A stretch of 64,000 nucleotides of DNA from Paraburkholderia sprentiae WSM5005 (GTDB taxonomy: Bacteria > Pseudomonadota > Gammaproteobacteria > Burkholderiales > Burkholderiaceae), in contig NZ_CP017562.2 of the NCBI RefSeq assembly GCF_001865575.2, forward strand, positions 2,294,001 to 2,358,000, written 5' to 3'. A program made the position numbers and the translations under genes. Below are positions 35,822 through 45,977 of the stretch, piece by piece. Numbering within the stretch: the first letter of the stretch is position 1; the number at the start of each line of letters is the position of its first letter. The notes beneath the pieces were generated by a model. The model worked only from the letters and a program-made list of their open reading frames with translations. It had not been told where the DNA came from and did not search any database.

Positions 35822-36559
35822 ATGGAAATCATGACGCAACGCACTCTGATTGGCATGTTGACCCCGTCTTCCAACACGGTTCTCGAGCCGGTCACTTCGG
35901 CGATGCTCGTGGGACTGCCCGACGTCAGTGCGCATTTCGGACGCTTTCGGGTGACCCAGATCGCACTGTCCGAACAGGCGCTGGCCCAGTTCGACGACGA
36001 GGAAATTCTCGGCGCGGCAGGGTTGCTCGCCGATGCCAAGCTAGACGTAATCGGCTGGAACGGGACATCGTCGGGCTGGCTCGGGTTTGAGGCAGACGAG
36101 CGTCTGTGCCGCAGCATCACAGAACGCACCGGCATTGCCGCCTGCACCTCCGTGCTCGCGCTCAACGAGGTTTTCGCCATGACGGGCGTGCGTCGCTTCG
36201 GTCTGGTCACACCATATCGCGACGACGTGCAGGCAAAGGTCATGTCGACGTATGCCGGCGCGGGCTTTGAATGTGTCGGTGAACGTCATCTAAACAAGCA
36301 GGACAATTTTTCGTTTTCGGAAGTCAGTGCCGACACGTTGCGTGAGATGGCACGTGAAGTCGCAAAGAGCAAACCCGACGCGATTACGATTTTCTGCACC
36401 AATCTGCGCGGCGCGCCGCTCGCTGAAGAGCTCGAAGCCGAACTCGGCATTCCGGTGTACGACACCATCTCGACGGTGGTCTGGAAAGCACTGCGGACGA
36501 GCGGCATCGATACGTCGCGCGTCACCGGCTGGGGCAGCCTGTTCCGGGAGGTCGCATGA
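35822..36559 (+). CDS. Asp/Glu racemase superfamily protein (maleate isomerase/AMDase-like)
   Basis: 245 residues from the ATG at 35822 (a second in-frame ATG at 35831). The family start IGMLTPSSNTVLEPVT carries the first-lobe SSN substrate loop. The first-lobe Cys region is not the standard racemase form (IGWNGTSSGWLG), while a second-lobe Cys is present (ITIFCTNLRGAPL). This one-Cys pattern recalls arylmalonate decarboxylase or maleate isomerase relatives more than two-Cys hydantoin racemase. The stop overlaps the hydantoinase ATG (ATGA), so the two products probably act in sequence. Confidence 0.83.
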   Translation: MEIMTQRTLIGMLTPSSNTVLEPVTSAMLVGLPDVSAHFGRFRVTQIALSEQALAQFDDEEILGAAGLLADAKLDVIGWNGTSSGWLGFEADERLCRSITERTGIAACTSVLALNEVFAMTGVRRFGLVTPYRDDVQAKVMSTYAGAGFECVGERHLNKQDNFSFSEVSADTLREMAREVAKSKPDAITIFCTNLRGAPLAEELEAELGIPVYDTISTVVWKALRTSGIDTSRVTGWGSLFREVA

Positions 36560-38046
36560 GCGACGCGGCGGCCTTCGACCTCGTGATCCGCGACGCGGAT
36601 ATCGCCACGGCGGCCGACCGCTTCACCGCCGACATCGGCGTGCGCGACGGGCGCATCGTCGCGCTGGGCAGCGGACTGGCTCAGGGCGCCAACGAGATCG
36701 ATGCAGGCGGCCGCCTCGTCACTCCAGGCGGCGTGGATAGCCACTGCCACCTCGATCAGGACACCGGCGACGACAGCGTGATGGCCGACGACTTCCTGAG
36801 CGGCACGGTTTCCGCTGCCTGCGGCGGCACCACCACGGTGATTCCTTTTGCGTGCCAGCAGAAGGGAAATACGCTGCGTGCGGCGATCGATACGTACCAC
36901 CGACGCGCCGACGCCCGCGCGGTGATCGACTACGCCTTCCATCTAATCGTCACCGATCCCACGCCGCATGTGCTCGAACAGGAGCTGCCGCAACTGATCG
37001 AAGAGGGTTATACGTCGTTCAAGATCTACATGACGTATGACGCGCTCAAGCTGAACGACCGTCAGTTAATCGAACTGCTCGCATTGGCCCGCGTCCACGG
37101 CGCCATGGTGATGATTCATGCCGAAAACGCCGATTGCATTGCGTGGCTCACCGAAGCGCTGCTGGAGCAAGGCATTACCGCGCCGATCGGGCATGCGCTG
37201 TCCCGCCCGATGCTGGTTGAGCGCGAAGCGACGCATCGCGCCATCAGTCTCGCGCAGCTGGTCGACACGCCCGTGCTGATCGTGCACGTCTCCGGCCGCG
37301 AGGCGATCGAGCAGATTCGCTGGGCGCAAGGACAAGGCCTCGCCGTCTACGCCGAGACATGTCCGCACTATCTGCTGCTGACCGAAGACATGCTCGAAGA
37401 TGGCCCTCGCGGCTATCAATGTATCTGCAGTCCGCCGCCGCGCGACGAAGGCAACCGCCAGGCTGTCTGGGACGGTCTCATGAACGGTACGTTTCAGGTG
37501 CTCTCCTCCGACCATGCGCCGTTCCGCTTCGACGGTCCGCACGGCAAGCAGGTGGCCGGCGAAAACCCGCGCTTCGACCAGGTGCCCAACGGCATACCGG
37601 GTCTCGAGACGCGCATGGCCTTGCTGATGTCCGAAGGCGTCATGAACGGACGCATCGACATTCACGCCTTCGTCGCATTGACCGCAACCAATGCGGCGAA
37701 GCTCTACGGCCTTTATCCGCGCAAGGGTTCAATCGCTATCGGCGGCGACGCCGATCTGGTGATCTGGGACACGGATCGTGCCTTCACGCTCACCAACGAT
37801 GCGCTGCACCACAACGTCGACTACACGCCGTACGAGGGTTGGCAGATGAAAGCGTGGCCAGCGCTGACGCTCTCGCGTGGTGACGTAGTGTGGGACGGCG
37901 TGCAGCCCAGCGGCACGCGCGGCCGCGGCCAGTTTCTGCCGGCCTTGCGCCCGCAACAGGCGCAACCGCATCGGCCGTTGAACCCACGCCTTGACGCGCA
38001 CCGGGTGCTACCGCGCTTTGACTTTCCCGCCGTCTATCGCAAGTAG
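36556..38046 (+). CDS. hydA: Dihydropyrimidinase / D-hydantoinase
   Basis: 496 residues of the cyclic amidohydrolase family, with the full binuclear metal site: H63 and H65 in DSHCHLDQD, the lysine to be carboxylated K156 in SFKIYMTYD, H188 in MIHAENAD, H244 in VHVSG and D319 in SSDHAPF. It opens six- or five-membered cyclic ureides (dihydropyrimidines, hydantoins) to N-carbamoyl acids in the cytosol. The Gln in HLDQD (often HLQ or HFQ) is kept. It is coupled to the racemase-family gene. The next step, a carbamoylase, is not in this operon; an M20 carbamoylase-type gene occurs at 56656. Confidence 0.9.
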   Translation: MSDAAAFDLVIRDADIATAADRFTADIGVRDGRIVALGSGLAQGANEIDAGGRLVTPGGVDSHCHLDQDTGDDSVMADDFLSGTVSAACGGTTTVIPFACQQKGNTLRAAIDTYHRRADARAVIDYAFHLIVTDPTPHVLEQELPQLIEEGYTSFKIYMTYDALKLNDRQLIELLALARVHGAMVMIHAENADCIAWLTEALLEQGITAPIGHALSRPMLVEREATHRAISLAQLVDTPVLIVHVSGREAIEQIRWAQGQGLAVYAETCPHYLLLTEDMLEDGPRGYQCICSPPPRDEGNRQAVWDGLMNGTFQVLSSDHAPFRFDGPHGKQVAGENPRFDQVPNGIPGLETRMALLMSEGVMNGRIDIHAFVALTATNAAKLYGLYPRKGSIAIGGDADLVIWDTDRAFTLTNDALHHNVDYTPYEGWQMKAWPALTLSRGDVVWDGVQPSGTRGRGQFLPALRPQQAQPHRPLNPRLDAHRVLPRFDFPAVYRK

Positions 38047-38155
38047 GAATGGCTCTGCGGGCTCGCGCGAAACGTGCAGTGCATTCGGCACCTTCCGCGC
38101 CGCCTTACACGCTGTCTTTGTAACGTACGTACTGTTATTTTCTCTGGAGAGCCTG

Positions 38156-39013
38156 ATGTCCGAACGATTTTCGCGTCGCCAATTCCTCCATCGTGCCGGC
38201 GCGGCTGCAGCCATGGTGTCGATTGGCCTGCCCCGCTTTGCGATGGCCGCCGGGCTCACGCTTGACGACATCAAGAAGGCCGGCGTGCTGCGCATCGGCT
38301 GCGAAGCGACCTATCCGCCGCTGACGTATCGCGACGCGAGCGGCGCCATGATCGGCTACGACGTGGATCTCGCCAACGCGTTTTGCCGCAATCTCGGCGT
38401 CAAGGCGCAGTTTATCGACACGGTCTGGTCGGGTGTGATTCCGTCGCTTTACACGAAGAAGTTCGATCTGGTGATGAGCAGCCTGAGCTACACGGCCGAG
38501 CGCGAGAAACACGTGGACTTCTCCGTGCCTTACGTCGAGGCCTCGCAGGCGCTGCTGATTCGCGCGGCGGATCTGAAGAGCGTCGCCAGCCTCAGCGGCA
38601 TGAACGGCAAGGTGCTCGGACTCAAGCTCGGCTCGCCGGGGCAGATACTCCAACCGAAGCTCGATGCGCAACTGAAAGCAGCGGGCGGGGCGGGTTTCAA
38701 GGAAGTAAAGACCTTTGACGACCATCCGGCCGCCTATATCGCGCTGGCAGAAGGCAAAGTGGACGGCGTGCTCAACACATTGCCGACGCTTTCGCTCGTT
38801 CTGAAGAATGCGCCGGGCAAATACGCTATCGTCAAGGGCATTGGCGCGGATAACTGGGCAGGCATCGCGGCACGTACGGATGACACCGCGCTGATCGGCT
38901 TCATTGACCAGCAGCTGCGCAAGTTCAGAACAGACGGCACGCTGCATACTTTGCAGCAGAAGTGGTTTGGTTTCGACATGAACTTGCCGGATGCGATTCC
39001 GGTGCTGTCCTGA
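38156..39013 (+). CDS. Amino-acid-type ABC substrate-binding protein
   Basis: 285 residues from the ATG at 38156. The twin-arginine leader SRRQFLHRAGAAAAM and AMAAG cleavage region suggest Tat export. It is a type-II SBP_bac_3 fold: KKAGVLRIGCEATYPPLTYRDASG, MIGYDVDLANAFCRNLGV, DLVMSSLSYTAEREKHVDFS and WFGFD at the end. It captures a polar amino acid or N-carbamoyl amino acid for the permease and ATPase that follow. Confidence 0.9.
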   Translation: MSERFSRRQFLHRAGAAAAMVSIGLPRFAMAAGLTLDDIKKAGVLRIGCEATYPPLTYRDASGAMIGYDVDLANAFCRNLGVKAQFIDTVWSGVIPSLYTKKFDLVMSSLSYTAEREKHVDFSVPYVEASQALLIRAADLKSVASLSGMNGKVLGLKLGSPGQILQPKLDAQLKAAGGAGFKEVKTFDDHPAAYIALAEGKVDGVLNTLPTLSLVLKNAPGKYAIVKGIGADNWAGIAARTDDTALIGFIDQQLRKFRTDGTLHTLQQKWFGFDMNLPDAIPVLS

Positions 39014-39026
39014 GAGCGCGGCGTCC

Positions 39027-39674
39027 ATGGACTGGAGCATTATCGTCATGGCGTTGCCGATCCTCGCGGTCGGCCTGCTCGCCACGCTGAAGGTTTGCCT
39101 CGCGGCCATCGCGATTGGCATCGTGCTCGGCTTCGCGCTGGGTTTCGGTGCGCTCAGCCGCTTCAGGGCGGTTCGCATCGCCATACTGGCGTATGTAGAT
39201 TTCGTGCGCGGCACACCGCTGCTCGTGCAGATCTTTCTCGTCTATTTTGCGCTGCCCGTCATCGGCATCAACTTCAACGAGTACTGGGCCGGCGTCATTG
39301 CGCTCAGTCTGAACGCGGGAGGTTTCATCTGCGAGATCGTGCGCGCCAGCATGCAGTCGGTCGATCGCGGCCAGACTGAAGCCGCGCAATCGATCGGCAT
39401 GCGTCACGGCCAGATCGCTCTGCACGTGCTCTTTCCGCAAGCGTGGCGGCGCATCCTGCCCCCGCTCACCAACGAACTAATCTCGCTAATCAAGGGCTCG
39501 GCGCTGCTGTCCGCGATCTCCGTGTATGAACTCACGCACGCCGGTCAGGAAATCATCGCAACGTATTTTTCGCCGTTCGAGATTTTCCTGCTGATCGCCC
39601 TCTACTACTACGCATTGATCTCGGCGCTGGCGTGGCTGTCGCGCTACCTCGAACGGCGACTGCCGCAATACTGA
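39027..39674 (+). CDS. Amino-acid-type ABC permease
   Basis: 215 residues from the ATG at 39027, with about five membrane segments and the HisM/GlnP-type pattern: [35 protein letters not shown] and the EAA coupling loop [24 protein letters not shown]. There is a single permease gene, so a homodimer is expected. It starts 13 bases after the binding protein stop. Confidence 0.9.
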   Translation: MDWSIIVMALPILAVGLLATLKVCLAAIAIGIVLGFALGFGALSRFRAVRIAILAYVDFVRGTPLLVQIFLVYFALPVIGINFNEYWAGVIALSLNAGGFICEIVRASMQSVDRGQTEAAQSIGMRHGQIALHVLFPQAWRRILPPLTNELISLIKGSALLSAISVYELTHAGQEIIATYFSPFEIFLLIALYYYALISALAWLSRYLERRLPQY

Positions 39675-39678
39675 CTTC

Positions 39679-40530
39679 ATGAGCTCGGGTTCCCGCATGT
39701 CTTCCACAGTTACCGTCTCTGACCTGTCCGCGGCGTCCGCTAAGGACGCCGCCGCGCGCGTGCATGAAGGGGGGGCTGCAACGCTGCTGTCCATAGAAGG
39801 GCTGCACAAGCGCTTCGGCGACAAGGTCATCCTGCCCTCCGTCACACTGGACGTCGGGCACGGCGAGACCGTGGTGCTGATCGGGCCGTCGGGTTCGGGC
39901 AAGACCACGCTGCTGCGCTGTCTCAACTTCCTGGAAAGACCGGATGGCGGCACGATCCGCCTTGGCGGCCAGCGTATCGGGTTGTCGGAGCAAGGCCGCG
40001 CGCTGCCCGAAGCCGAACTGGCGCGGCAGCGCAGCCGCTTCGGCTTCGTGTTTCAGCGCTTCAACCTGTTCGCGCATTTAAGCGCGCTGGATAACGTCGC
40101 CGCCGGCCCGCAGCGCGTGCTGGGACTCTCGCGCGACGCGGCCCGCGCTCGCGCACAAGTTGCCCTGGAAAAAGTCCACCTCGCGCAGCATGTCAACAAG
40201 CGGCCAGCGCAACTCTCGGGCGGCCAGCAGCAACGCGTGGCGATTGCCCGCGCACTCGCGATGGAGCCGCAGATGATCCTGTTCGACGAGCCGACGTCGG
40301 CGCTCGACCCGGAACTCGTCAACGAAGTGCTCGACGTGATGCGCGATCTCGCCGCGGCCCGTATGACGATGATGGTGGTGACACACGAAATGAGCTTCGC
40401 GCGCAACGTGGCGCATCGGGTGGTGTTCATGGACGCCGGCGCCATCATCGAACAAGGCACGCCCGGCGACGTCTTCGGCCGTCCGCGCGAAGAGCGCACG
40501 CGGCGCTTCCTGCAGCACCTGCACACCTGA
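39679..40530 (+). CDS. Amino-acid-type ABC ATP-binding protein
   Basis: 283 residues; an alternative ATG lies six codons in. The first 35 residues form a Ser/Ala-rich extension not usual for GlnQ/HisP relatives. Walker A is GPSGSGKT at 69-76, the signature is [15 protein letters not shown], Walker B is [16 protein letters not shown] and the switch His lies in [22 protein letters not shown]. It completes the importer with the two genes before it. Confidence 0.9.
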   Translation: MSSGSRMSSTVTVSDLSAASAKDAAARVHEGGAATLLSIEGLHKRFGDKVILPSVTLDVGHGETVVLIGPSGSGKTTLLRCLNFLERPDGGTIRLGGQRIGLSEQGRALPEAELARQRSRFGFVFQRFNLFAHLSALDNVAAGPQRVLGLSRDAARARAQVALEKVHLAQHVNKRPAQLSGGQQQRVAIARALAMEPQMILFDEPTSALDPELVNEVLDVMRDLAAARMTMMVVTHEMSFARNVAHRVVFMDAGAIIEQGTPGDVFGRPREERTRRFLQHLHT

Positions 40531-40551
40531 ACCGAACCGGACCACTGGCTG

Positions 40552-41910
40552 ATGACTGCCCCGCCTATCGAGCTTGACCTTGACCTGTTGCTACTGGGCG
40601 CCACCGTCGTGACGATGGACCCGGCTCAACCGCTGTTGCACGATGCGGCCATCGGCATTCGCGGCAACCGGCTCGCCTTTGTCGGCCGCGCGCGGGATCT
40701 GCCGGTGCGCACACGCGCGCGGACCACGCGCCGGCTCGCCGGACGCGTCATCGTGCCCGGCTACGTGAACGTCCATACCCACGCCATTCTGACAATGGTG
40801 CGCGGCGTCGCCGAAGACCTGGGCTTCGCGCCCGCCTACACGCCGGGGATTCCCCACGGCCATGACGTGCGCCCAGACGAGGCTATCGCGCTGGCGCGTC
40901 TTGGCGCGCTCGAAGCGATGCTGTTCGGCTCGACGCTGATCAACGACAGCTACGTCCACGCCGATCTGACCATGGATGCCATGGCTGACCTCGGCCTGCG
41001 GGTGTATTCATGCGGTCGCCTGCACGACGTCGATTTCTCCGGCGTCGCGGACGGACGCTGGGAATACCATGTCGCGACCGGCGAGCGCACGCTCAACGAA
41101 GCACTGGCGCTGGCCGGGCGCTGGCATCGCAAGCGCAACGGGCGCACGGGCGTCCAACTCGCCGTTCATGCGCCCGACACCTGCTCCGACGACTTTCTGC
41201 GTCTGATCGCCGAGGCGGCACGTACGCATGAGCTCGGCGTGACGACTCACCTTGCGCAAAGCCGCACCGAAGTCAACGTGGTGAAGAAGCGTTCGGGCAA
41301 GAGTCCCGCGCAGTTGCTAGACGAGGTCGGGCTGCTCGACGAAAGGCTCGTGGCAGCGCACTGTCTGTATCTGGACGACGACGACATCGCACGCGTCGGA
41401 CGGGCCGGCATCACGGTGGCGCACATCCCCAAGGGCAACGCGACGGGCGGCACCATGGCGCCCACGCCGCGTCTGCGCGCCGCCGGCGCGCGCATTGCAT
41501 TAGGCACCGACAACATGCACGCGGATATGACCGAGGTCATGCGCTGGGCGCTGGCCATCGCGCGCATCCAGTTGGGCGAAGTCGGCGCGGACTGGCAACC
41601 CGCCGATGCGCTCGCCATGGCGACGCACAACGGCGCGCACGCTATGGGGCTTGGCGACGAACTCGGCTGCCTCAAGACAGGCTGGCTCGCCGACCTCGCC
41701 ATATTCGATTTCCAGCGCGCCCATCTGACTCCGCACCCCAATCCGTTGGGCACGCTGGTGCACACGGGACTTGGGCGCGATGTCGAGATGGTCATCGTGG
41801 ACGGGGAGATCGTGGTGGACGGCGGCGCCCCCACCCGTTGCGATGCCGATGCCGTCATCGCGGCTGGAAAGCACGCCGCCACGCAACTATGGAAAAGGGC
41901 CAGCGCATGA
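40552..41910 (+). CDS. ATZ/TRZ-type amidohydrolase (subtype III)
   Basis: 452 residues. The mononuclear metal site of the AtzA/TrzN/guanine deaminase group is complete: H75 and H77 in NVHTHAIL, H233 in TTHLAQS, H270 in AAHCLYL and D320 in GTDN. Such enzymes hydrolytically deaminate or dechlorinate N-heterocycles, or act on related C-N bonds. Family substrate motifs are not diagnostic. It lies between two ABC importers in the hydantoinase operon, and its stop overlaps the next ATG (ATGA). Confidence 0.87.
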   Translation: MTAPPIELDLDLLLLGATVVTMDPAQPLLHDAAIGIRGNRLAFVGRARDLPVRTRARTTRRLAGRVIVPGYVNVHTHAILTMVRGVAEDLGFAPAYTPGIPHGHDVRPDEAIALARLGALEAMLFGSTLINDSYVHADLTMDAMADLGLRVYSCGRLHDVDFSGVADGRWEYHVATGERTLNEALALAGRWHRKRNGRTGVQLAVHAPDTCSDDFLRLIAEAARTHELGVTTHLAQSRTEVNVVKKRSGKSPAQLLDEVGLLDERLVAAHCLYLDDDDIARVGRAGITVAHIPKGNATGGTMAPTPRLRAAGARIALGTDNMHADMTEVMRWALAIARIQLGEVGADWQPADALAMATHNGAHAMGLGDELGCLKTGWLADLAIFDFQRAHLTPHPNPLGTLVHTGLGRDVEMVIVDGEIVVDGGAPTRCDADAVIAAGKHAATQLWKRASA

Positions 41911-43094
41911 GCACCCCGCAGACTGTCGTTTCACAGTCGAAGCGCGCCGCAGCGGGCGCCCACCTTGCAGCTTCGCAAGCACGCACCTTGCAAACCGGTG
42001 CCGCCGTGCAGATGCGCGGCATCCGGCATCGTTTCGCCGCCGTGCCGGTGATCGAAGACGTCACGCTTGAAATTGCCGCAGGCGAACTGGTTGCGTTGCT
42101 CGGCCCATCGGGCTGCGGCAAGAGCACCCTGTTGCGCATCCTTGCCGGTCTGCAGGTTCAGTCCGAGGGTGAAGTGCATATCGGCGGGCAACGCGTGGAC
42201 GGCCTCGCGCCACGCCAGCGCGGCGTGGGCATCGTCTTCCAGAACTACGCGCTGTTTCCGCACATGACGGTCGCCGCCAACGTCGCCTACGGTCTCGAAG
42301 CCAACGGCGTCGCGCGTCGGGATGCTGCTCAGAAGGCCATGCAGATGCTGGAGATGGTGCGTATGGAGGCATTTGCGAAACGCTATCCGCGCGAGTTGTC
42401 GGGTGGTCAACAGCAACGCGTCGCACTGGCCCGCACGCTTGCCGTCGAGCCGCGCATCCTGCTGCTCGACGAGCCGTTTGCGGCGCTGGACAAAAACCTG
42501 CGGCTCGATATGCAGATCGAAGTCCGCCGTCTGCAGCGCGAACTGAACATCACGACAGTGATGGTGACGCACGATCAGGAGGAGGCCATGAGCATGGCCG
42601 ACCGGGTCGCGGTGCTCAATCGCGGGCGGCTCGAACAATATGACCCGGCGGTCGCGATCTACGATCAGCCCGCAACCCCCTTCGTCGCCACCTTCGTCGG
42701 CACGGCGAATCTGCTGCCGGTCACCTTGCGCGTGCACGGCAACCAGTGCCTGGCGACCTTCGACGATGGCACGGTGCTGACCGTTGCCCAGCCCGGCCCG
42801 TGGCGCGACGCCGGCGCGGCGCTGCTGGCGGTTCGCCCCGAGCAATGGGCGTGGCAGTTGCCGCAGCCCGGCGACAGCGTGCGTCAGCTGCTGGCTACAG
42901 TGCAATTGGCGATGCCTATCGGTCCCACGCTGGTGGTCGATCTGCAGACCGATGCCGGACAAACCGTGAAGATTTCCGTGTCACGCGCAGAGGGTGCCGA
43001 CTTGCGCCCTGGCATGCGCGTCGCGCTCGATTTCAAGCCGGGTGCGCGAGTGCGCACGTTCAAGGCAGCGCAATCCAGTACCGCAGGTGTTTAG
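41907..43094 (+). CDS. Polyamine-type ABC importer ATP-binding protein (PotA-like)
   Basis: 395 residues from the ATG at 41907. There is a 35-residue N-terminal extension, then Walker A GPSGCGKS at 66-73, signature [15 protein letters not shown], Walker B ILLLDEPFAALDKNLR and switch VMVTHDQEEAMSMADR. A C-terminal TOBE_2 domain (about 310-390, with LAVRPEQWAW) is usual for spermidine/putrescine and 2-aminoethylphosphonate importers. It is translationally coupled to the amidohydrolase. Confidence 0.9.
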   Translation: MSTPQTVVSQSKRAAAGAHLAASQARTLQTGAAVQMRGIRHRFAAVPVIEDVTLEIAAGELVALLGPSGCGKSTLLRILAGLQVQSEGEVHIGGQRVDGLAPRQRGVGIVFQNYALFPHMTVAANVAYGLEANGVARRDAAQKAMQMLEMVRMEAFAKRYPRELSGGQQQRVALARTLAVEPRILLLDEPFAALDKNLRLDMQIEVRRLQRELNITTVMVTHDQEEAMSMADRVAVLNRGRLEQYDPAVAIYDQPATPFVATFVGTANLLPVTLRVHGNQCLATFDDGTVLTVAQPGPWRDAGAALLAVRPEQWAWQLPQPGDSVRQLLATVQLAMPIGPTLVVDLQTDAGQTVKISVSRAEGADLRPGMRVALDFKPGARVRTFKAAQSSTAGV

Positions 43095-43180
43095 CGCATG
43101 GTCACGATCGTCCTGGTCCAACCTGCCGCCCGCTTCGTTATCGCCGGTTCATCCTCTTTAACTATCCATCCAGAGGTTCT

Positions 43181-44239
43181 ATGTCGCTGATCGACCACCA
43201 ACGTCGCAAGCTCCTGCAACTGATGGGAGCCGCGGGGGCTGTCGGCCTGTCGCTAGGCAGCCCGCTTGCCATGGCCGCGTCCCAATCCCTCGCCGCCACC
43301 ACGTTTCCCGGTGCGTGGGAAGAGTCGCAACGCAAGATCCTGTTGCCCGCGTTTCGCAAGGCTGCGGGCGTGAGCGCCGTGCTCACCGCATCGCAAGCGG
43401 TCGATACGCTGACCAAGCTGGTGGCCGCGCGCAACAACCCGCCGTTCGACGTGGTCATGATGGACGAGGGTCCCTACCTGCAGGGCATCGCGCAGGGCGT
43501 GTTCGAACCCATTCCGGCAGCCCGGGTGCCGAACCTGGCGAATCTGCCCGCGCGCTTCGTCGACCCGAAGGGTCTGGGCGTCTATGTGTCCGCGCAGGTC
43601 TATGGCATCGCGTACAACACGGAGCGCGTGAAGAGCGCGCCGAAAACCTGGAATGATCTGCTCAAGCCGGAATTCAAGGGCCGCGTCGGCCTCGTGAGTC
43701 TCGACTCCACCTTGGGCACGGTATGGATGGTGGCGCTCGCCAAGATGCTCGGCGGCGACGAGGATCATATGGACCCGGCCTTCGATTACATCAAGCGGCT
43801 AATGCCGAACGTCGGCGCGGTTGCCGCCAATCCGGGCGCACTCGGCACGCTGTTCCAGCAAGCTCAGGTGGATATTGCCTGCCACTACATCAACAATGTG
43901 GAATCGCTGAAGGCCAAGGGCGTGCCGGTGGCGCTCGCGCGCCCCGAAAGCAACTGGGGCATGGTGCGCAGCACGATGAATATCGTGAAGAACACCCAGG
44001 TGGCAGATCTCGCCGCGGCGTATATCAACACCGCGTTGAGCGTCGAAGTGCAGCAGCAGATGACGAGCGCGCCCTACTACGTCGCGCCGACCAACACGAA
44101 GGTGCCGTTTGGTGCGGCGCTCGCCGCTGTCGCTCATAACGCCAATGACATGACGTCGTTCGTGCAGGTCGACTGGGCACGCATCAATCCGCGCCGCGCT
44201 GAATATATCGACCGGTTCAACCGTCTGGTCAAGGCCTGA
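43181..44239 (+). CDS. Polyamine-type ABC substrate-binding protein (PotD-like)
   Basis: 352 residues from the ATG at 43181. The leader QRRKLLQLMGAAGAVGLSLG has paired arginines and may be Tat-dependent; cleavage is near AMAAS. The mature part is a SBP_bac_6/8-type fold: TTFPGAWEESQRKILLPAFRKAAG, DVVMMDEGPYLQGIAQGVF, VSAQVYGIAYNTERV and TWNDLLKPEFKGRVGLVSL. These bind polyamines, iron or aminophosphonates. An amine released in this pathway is plausible here. Confidence 0.88.
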   Translation: MSLIDHQRRKLLQLMGAAGAVGLSLGSPLAMAASQSLAATTFPGAWEESQRKILLPAFRKAAGVSAVLTASQAVDTLTKLVAARNNPPFDVVMMDEGPYLQGIAQGVFEPIPAARVPNLANLPARFVDPKGLGVYVSAQVYGIAYNTERVKSAPKTWNDLLKPEFKGRVGLVSLDSTLGTVWMVALAKMLGGDEDHMDPAFDYIKRLMPNVGAVAANPGALGTLFQQAQVDIACHYINNVESLKAKGVPVALARPESNWGMVRSTMNIVKNTQVADLAAAYINTALSVEVQQQMTSAPYYVAPTNTKVPFGAALAAVAHNANDMTSFVQVDWARINPRRAEYIDRFNRLVKA

Positions 44240-44245
44240 CGCATC

Positions 44246-45097
44246 ATGAACGCGAATCACCGGATGCCGCGCGACTGGCTGCTCGTGCTGCCACTGGGCT
44301 TGTTCTTCATCGCGTTTGTGGGCGTGCCGCTGTTGCTCGTCGCGCTGATCAGCCTGCACAACGACACTGCCATGACGCATTTCGGCTTTCGCCAATACAT
44401 GGTCTTCTTTGGCGACAGCTATAACCGCGGCATCCTCTGGCAAACACTCTGGCTTGGGGTTGCGACCACGCTGGTGACGATCGTGCTCGGCTATCCGGTC
44501 GCGCATCTGTACGTCGTGAGCCCGCCGCACTGGCGGCGTGTGCTGATCGTGCTGATCCTGCTGCCGCTTCTGACCAGTTCGGTGGTGCGCACGTTTGCGT
44601 GGGTCGTCATTCTCGGCAATGAGGGGCTGGTCAACGCGCTGCTGATGGCGCTCGGGCATACGGGCCAGCCGATCAAGCTCCTGTACACGCCGCTGGCGGT
44701 GATCCTCTCGCTTGCGCAGATCGAATTGCCGTTGATGGTGTTGCCGCTCGTCACCACGCTCACTTCGCTCGACACGCGCTTGCCCGAGGCGTCGCATGCG
44801 CTGGGCGCCAGCAGCTGGCGCACCTGGTGGAAGATCACCGTGCCACTTGCGATGCCGGGTCTGCTCAGCGGAACCTTGCTGGTGTTTACCGGCGCAGTCA
44901 GTGCGTTCGTGGTTCAAACCCTGGTGGGCGGCGGCCAGCTGATGTACATGCCGTTCTACATCTACGAACAGGCCATCCAGACGCAGAACTATCCGTTTGC
45001 GGCGACGCTTGCCGTGATTCTGCTGGTGAGCGTGCTGCTCGTGGTGACCTTGCTCAACTATTTCGGCCGCAAGACCAGAGGGTTTGTCCATGGCTAA
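44246..45097 (+). CDS. Polyamine-type ABC permease (PotB-like)
   Basis: 283 residues with six hydrophobic segments. Family marks are LPLGLFFIAFVGVPLLLVALISL at the N-terminus, LTSSVVRTFAWVVILGNEGLVN and the EAA loop PEASHALGASSWRTWWKITVPLAMPGLLSG. It starts six bases after the binding-protein stop and overlaps the next permease by eight bases. Confidence 0.9.
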   Translation: MNANHRMPRDWLLVLPLGLFFIAFVGVPLLLVALISLHNDTAMTHFGFRQYMVFFGDSYNRGILWQTLWLGVATTLVTIVLGYPVAHLYVVSPPHWRRVLIVLILLPLLTSSVVRTFAWVVILGNEGLVNALLMALGHTGQPIKLLYTPLAVILSLAQIELPLMVLPLVTTLTSLDTRLPEASHALGASSWRTWWKITVPLAMPGLLSGTLLVFTGAVSAFVVQTLVGGGQLMYMPFYIYEQAIQTQNYPFAATLAVILLVSVLLVVTLLNYFGRKTRGFVHG

Positions 45098-45938
45098 TTC
45101 CACGCTTGCCGCGCCGGGCGTCATGCCGGCGCGCCGCAGCCAGCCCGGTCGCCTGTCTTTCAATGCAGCGATGGCCCTGATGGGCGGCATCGGGCTGTTG
45201 ATGCTGATCGGGCCCACGCTGATCGTCCTGGTGACGTCGCTCACGTCGGGCTACTCGTTGAAGTTTCCGCCGCCGGGACTGTCATTTCGCTGGTATCAGG
45301 CGCTGATCTTCGATTCGCCGGAGATCATTGACGACATGCTGTTGAGCCTAAGGCTCGCTGCCGCCGCGACCGCCTGCGCGACCGTGCTGGCGGTCGCCGC
45401 CGCGGTGACGCTCGCGCGCCGCCGCACGTTATCTGCGCGACTGCTCGATTCGTTTTTCATGGCGCCGCTGACCATTCCGTCGCTGGCGTTGGGGTTGGGT
45501 ATCCTGATCCTGTTCAACCTCGAAAGCGCGGGGCTCTCGTTCTACAGTCTGCTCGCCGGACATATCGTGCTGTGCGCACCGTATGTGCTATACACGACGT
45601 CGGCCAGTTACGCGCAGCTCGATCCCGCGCTGCTCGACAGCTCGACATGCCTCGGCGCGGGCGGCTGGTTCACGTTCCGCCGCGTCGTACTGCCGGCGTT
45701 GGTGCCAGGCATTGCGTCGGGGGCGTTCATTGCGTTCATGAATTCATTCGATAACGTCGCGCTGTCGCTGTTCCTGTCGGACGCGCGATCTGAAGTATTG
45801 CCCATCCACCTGTGGCATATCATCGAGGACAGCCTCGACGTGCGGGCGGCCGCGGCCTCGGGTGTGCTGATTATCGCCACCTTGATTTCCATGCTGCTGA
45901 TGGAGCGGCTCGCCGGCTTGTCGCGGCAGTTTCGCTAG
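45090..45938 (+). CDS. Polyamine-type ABC permease (PotC-like)
   Basis: 282 residues from the ATG at 45090; a TTG two codons upstream is possible but less likely. Six hydrophobic segments. Seen are LIGPTLIVLVTSLTSGYSLKFPP, the FMAPLTIPSLALGLGIL helix and the EAA loop DSSTCLGAGGWFTFRRVVLPALVPGIASG. It is the second half of the inner-membrane channel. Confidence 0.9.
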   Translation: MANSTLAAPGVMPARRSQPGRLSFNAAMALMGGIGLLMLIGPTLIVLVTSLTSGYSLKFPPPGLSFRWYQALIFDSPEIIDDMLLSLRLAAAATACATVLAVAAAVTLARRRTLSARLLDSFFMAPLTIPSLALGLGILILFNLESAGLSFYSLLAGHIVLCAPYVLYTTSASYAQLDPALLDSSTCLGAGGWFTFRRVVLPALVPGIASGAFIAFMNSFDNVALSLFLSDARSEVLPIHLWHIIEDSLDVRAAAASGVLIIATLISMLLMERLAGLSRQFR

Positions 45939-45977
45939 CCGCTGCAGTCAACCCCTTCCTTCGATCAGTCAGAAACC

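Noticed and set aside
43799..45244. 481-residue antisense frame
   Set aside because: His/Arg/Gln-rich composition typical of antisense to high-GC genes; opposite a complete binding protein and permease.
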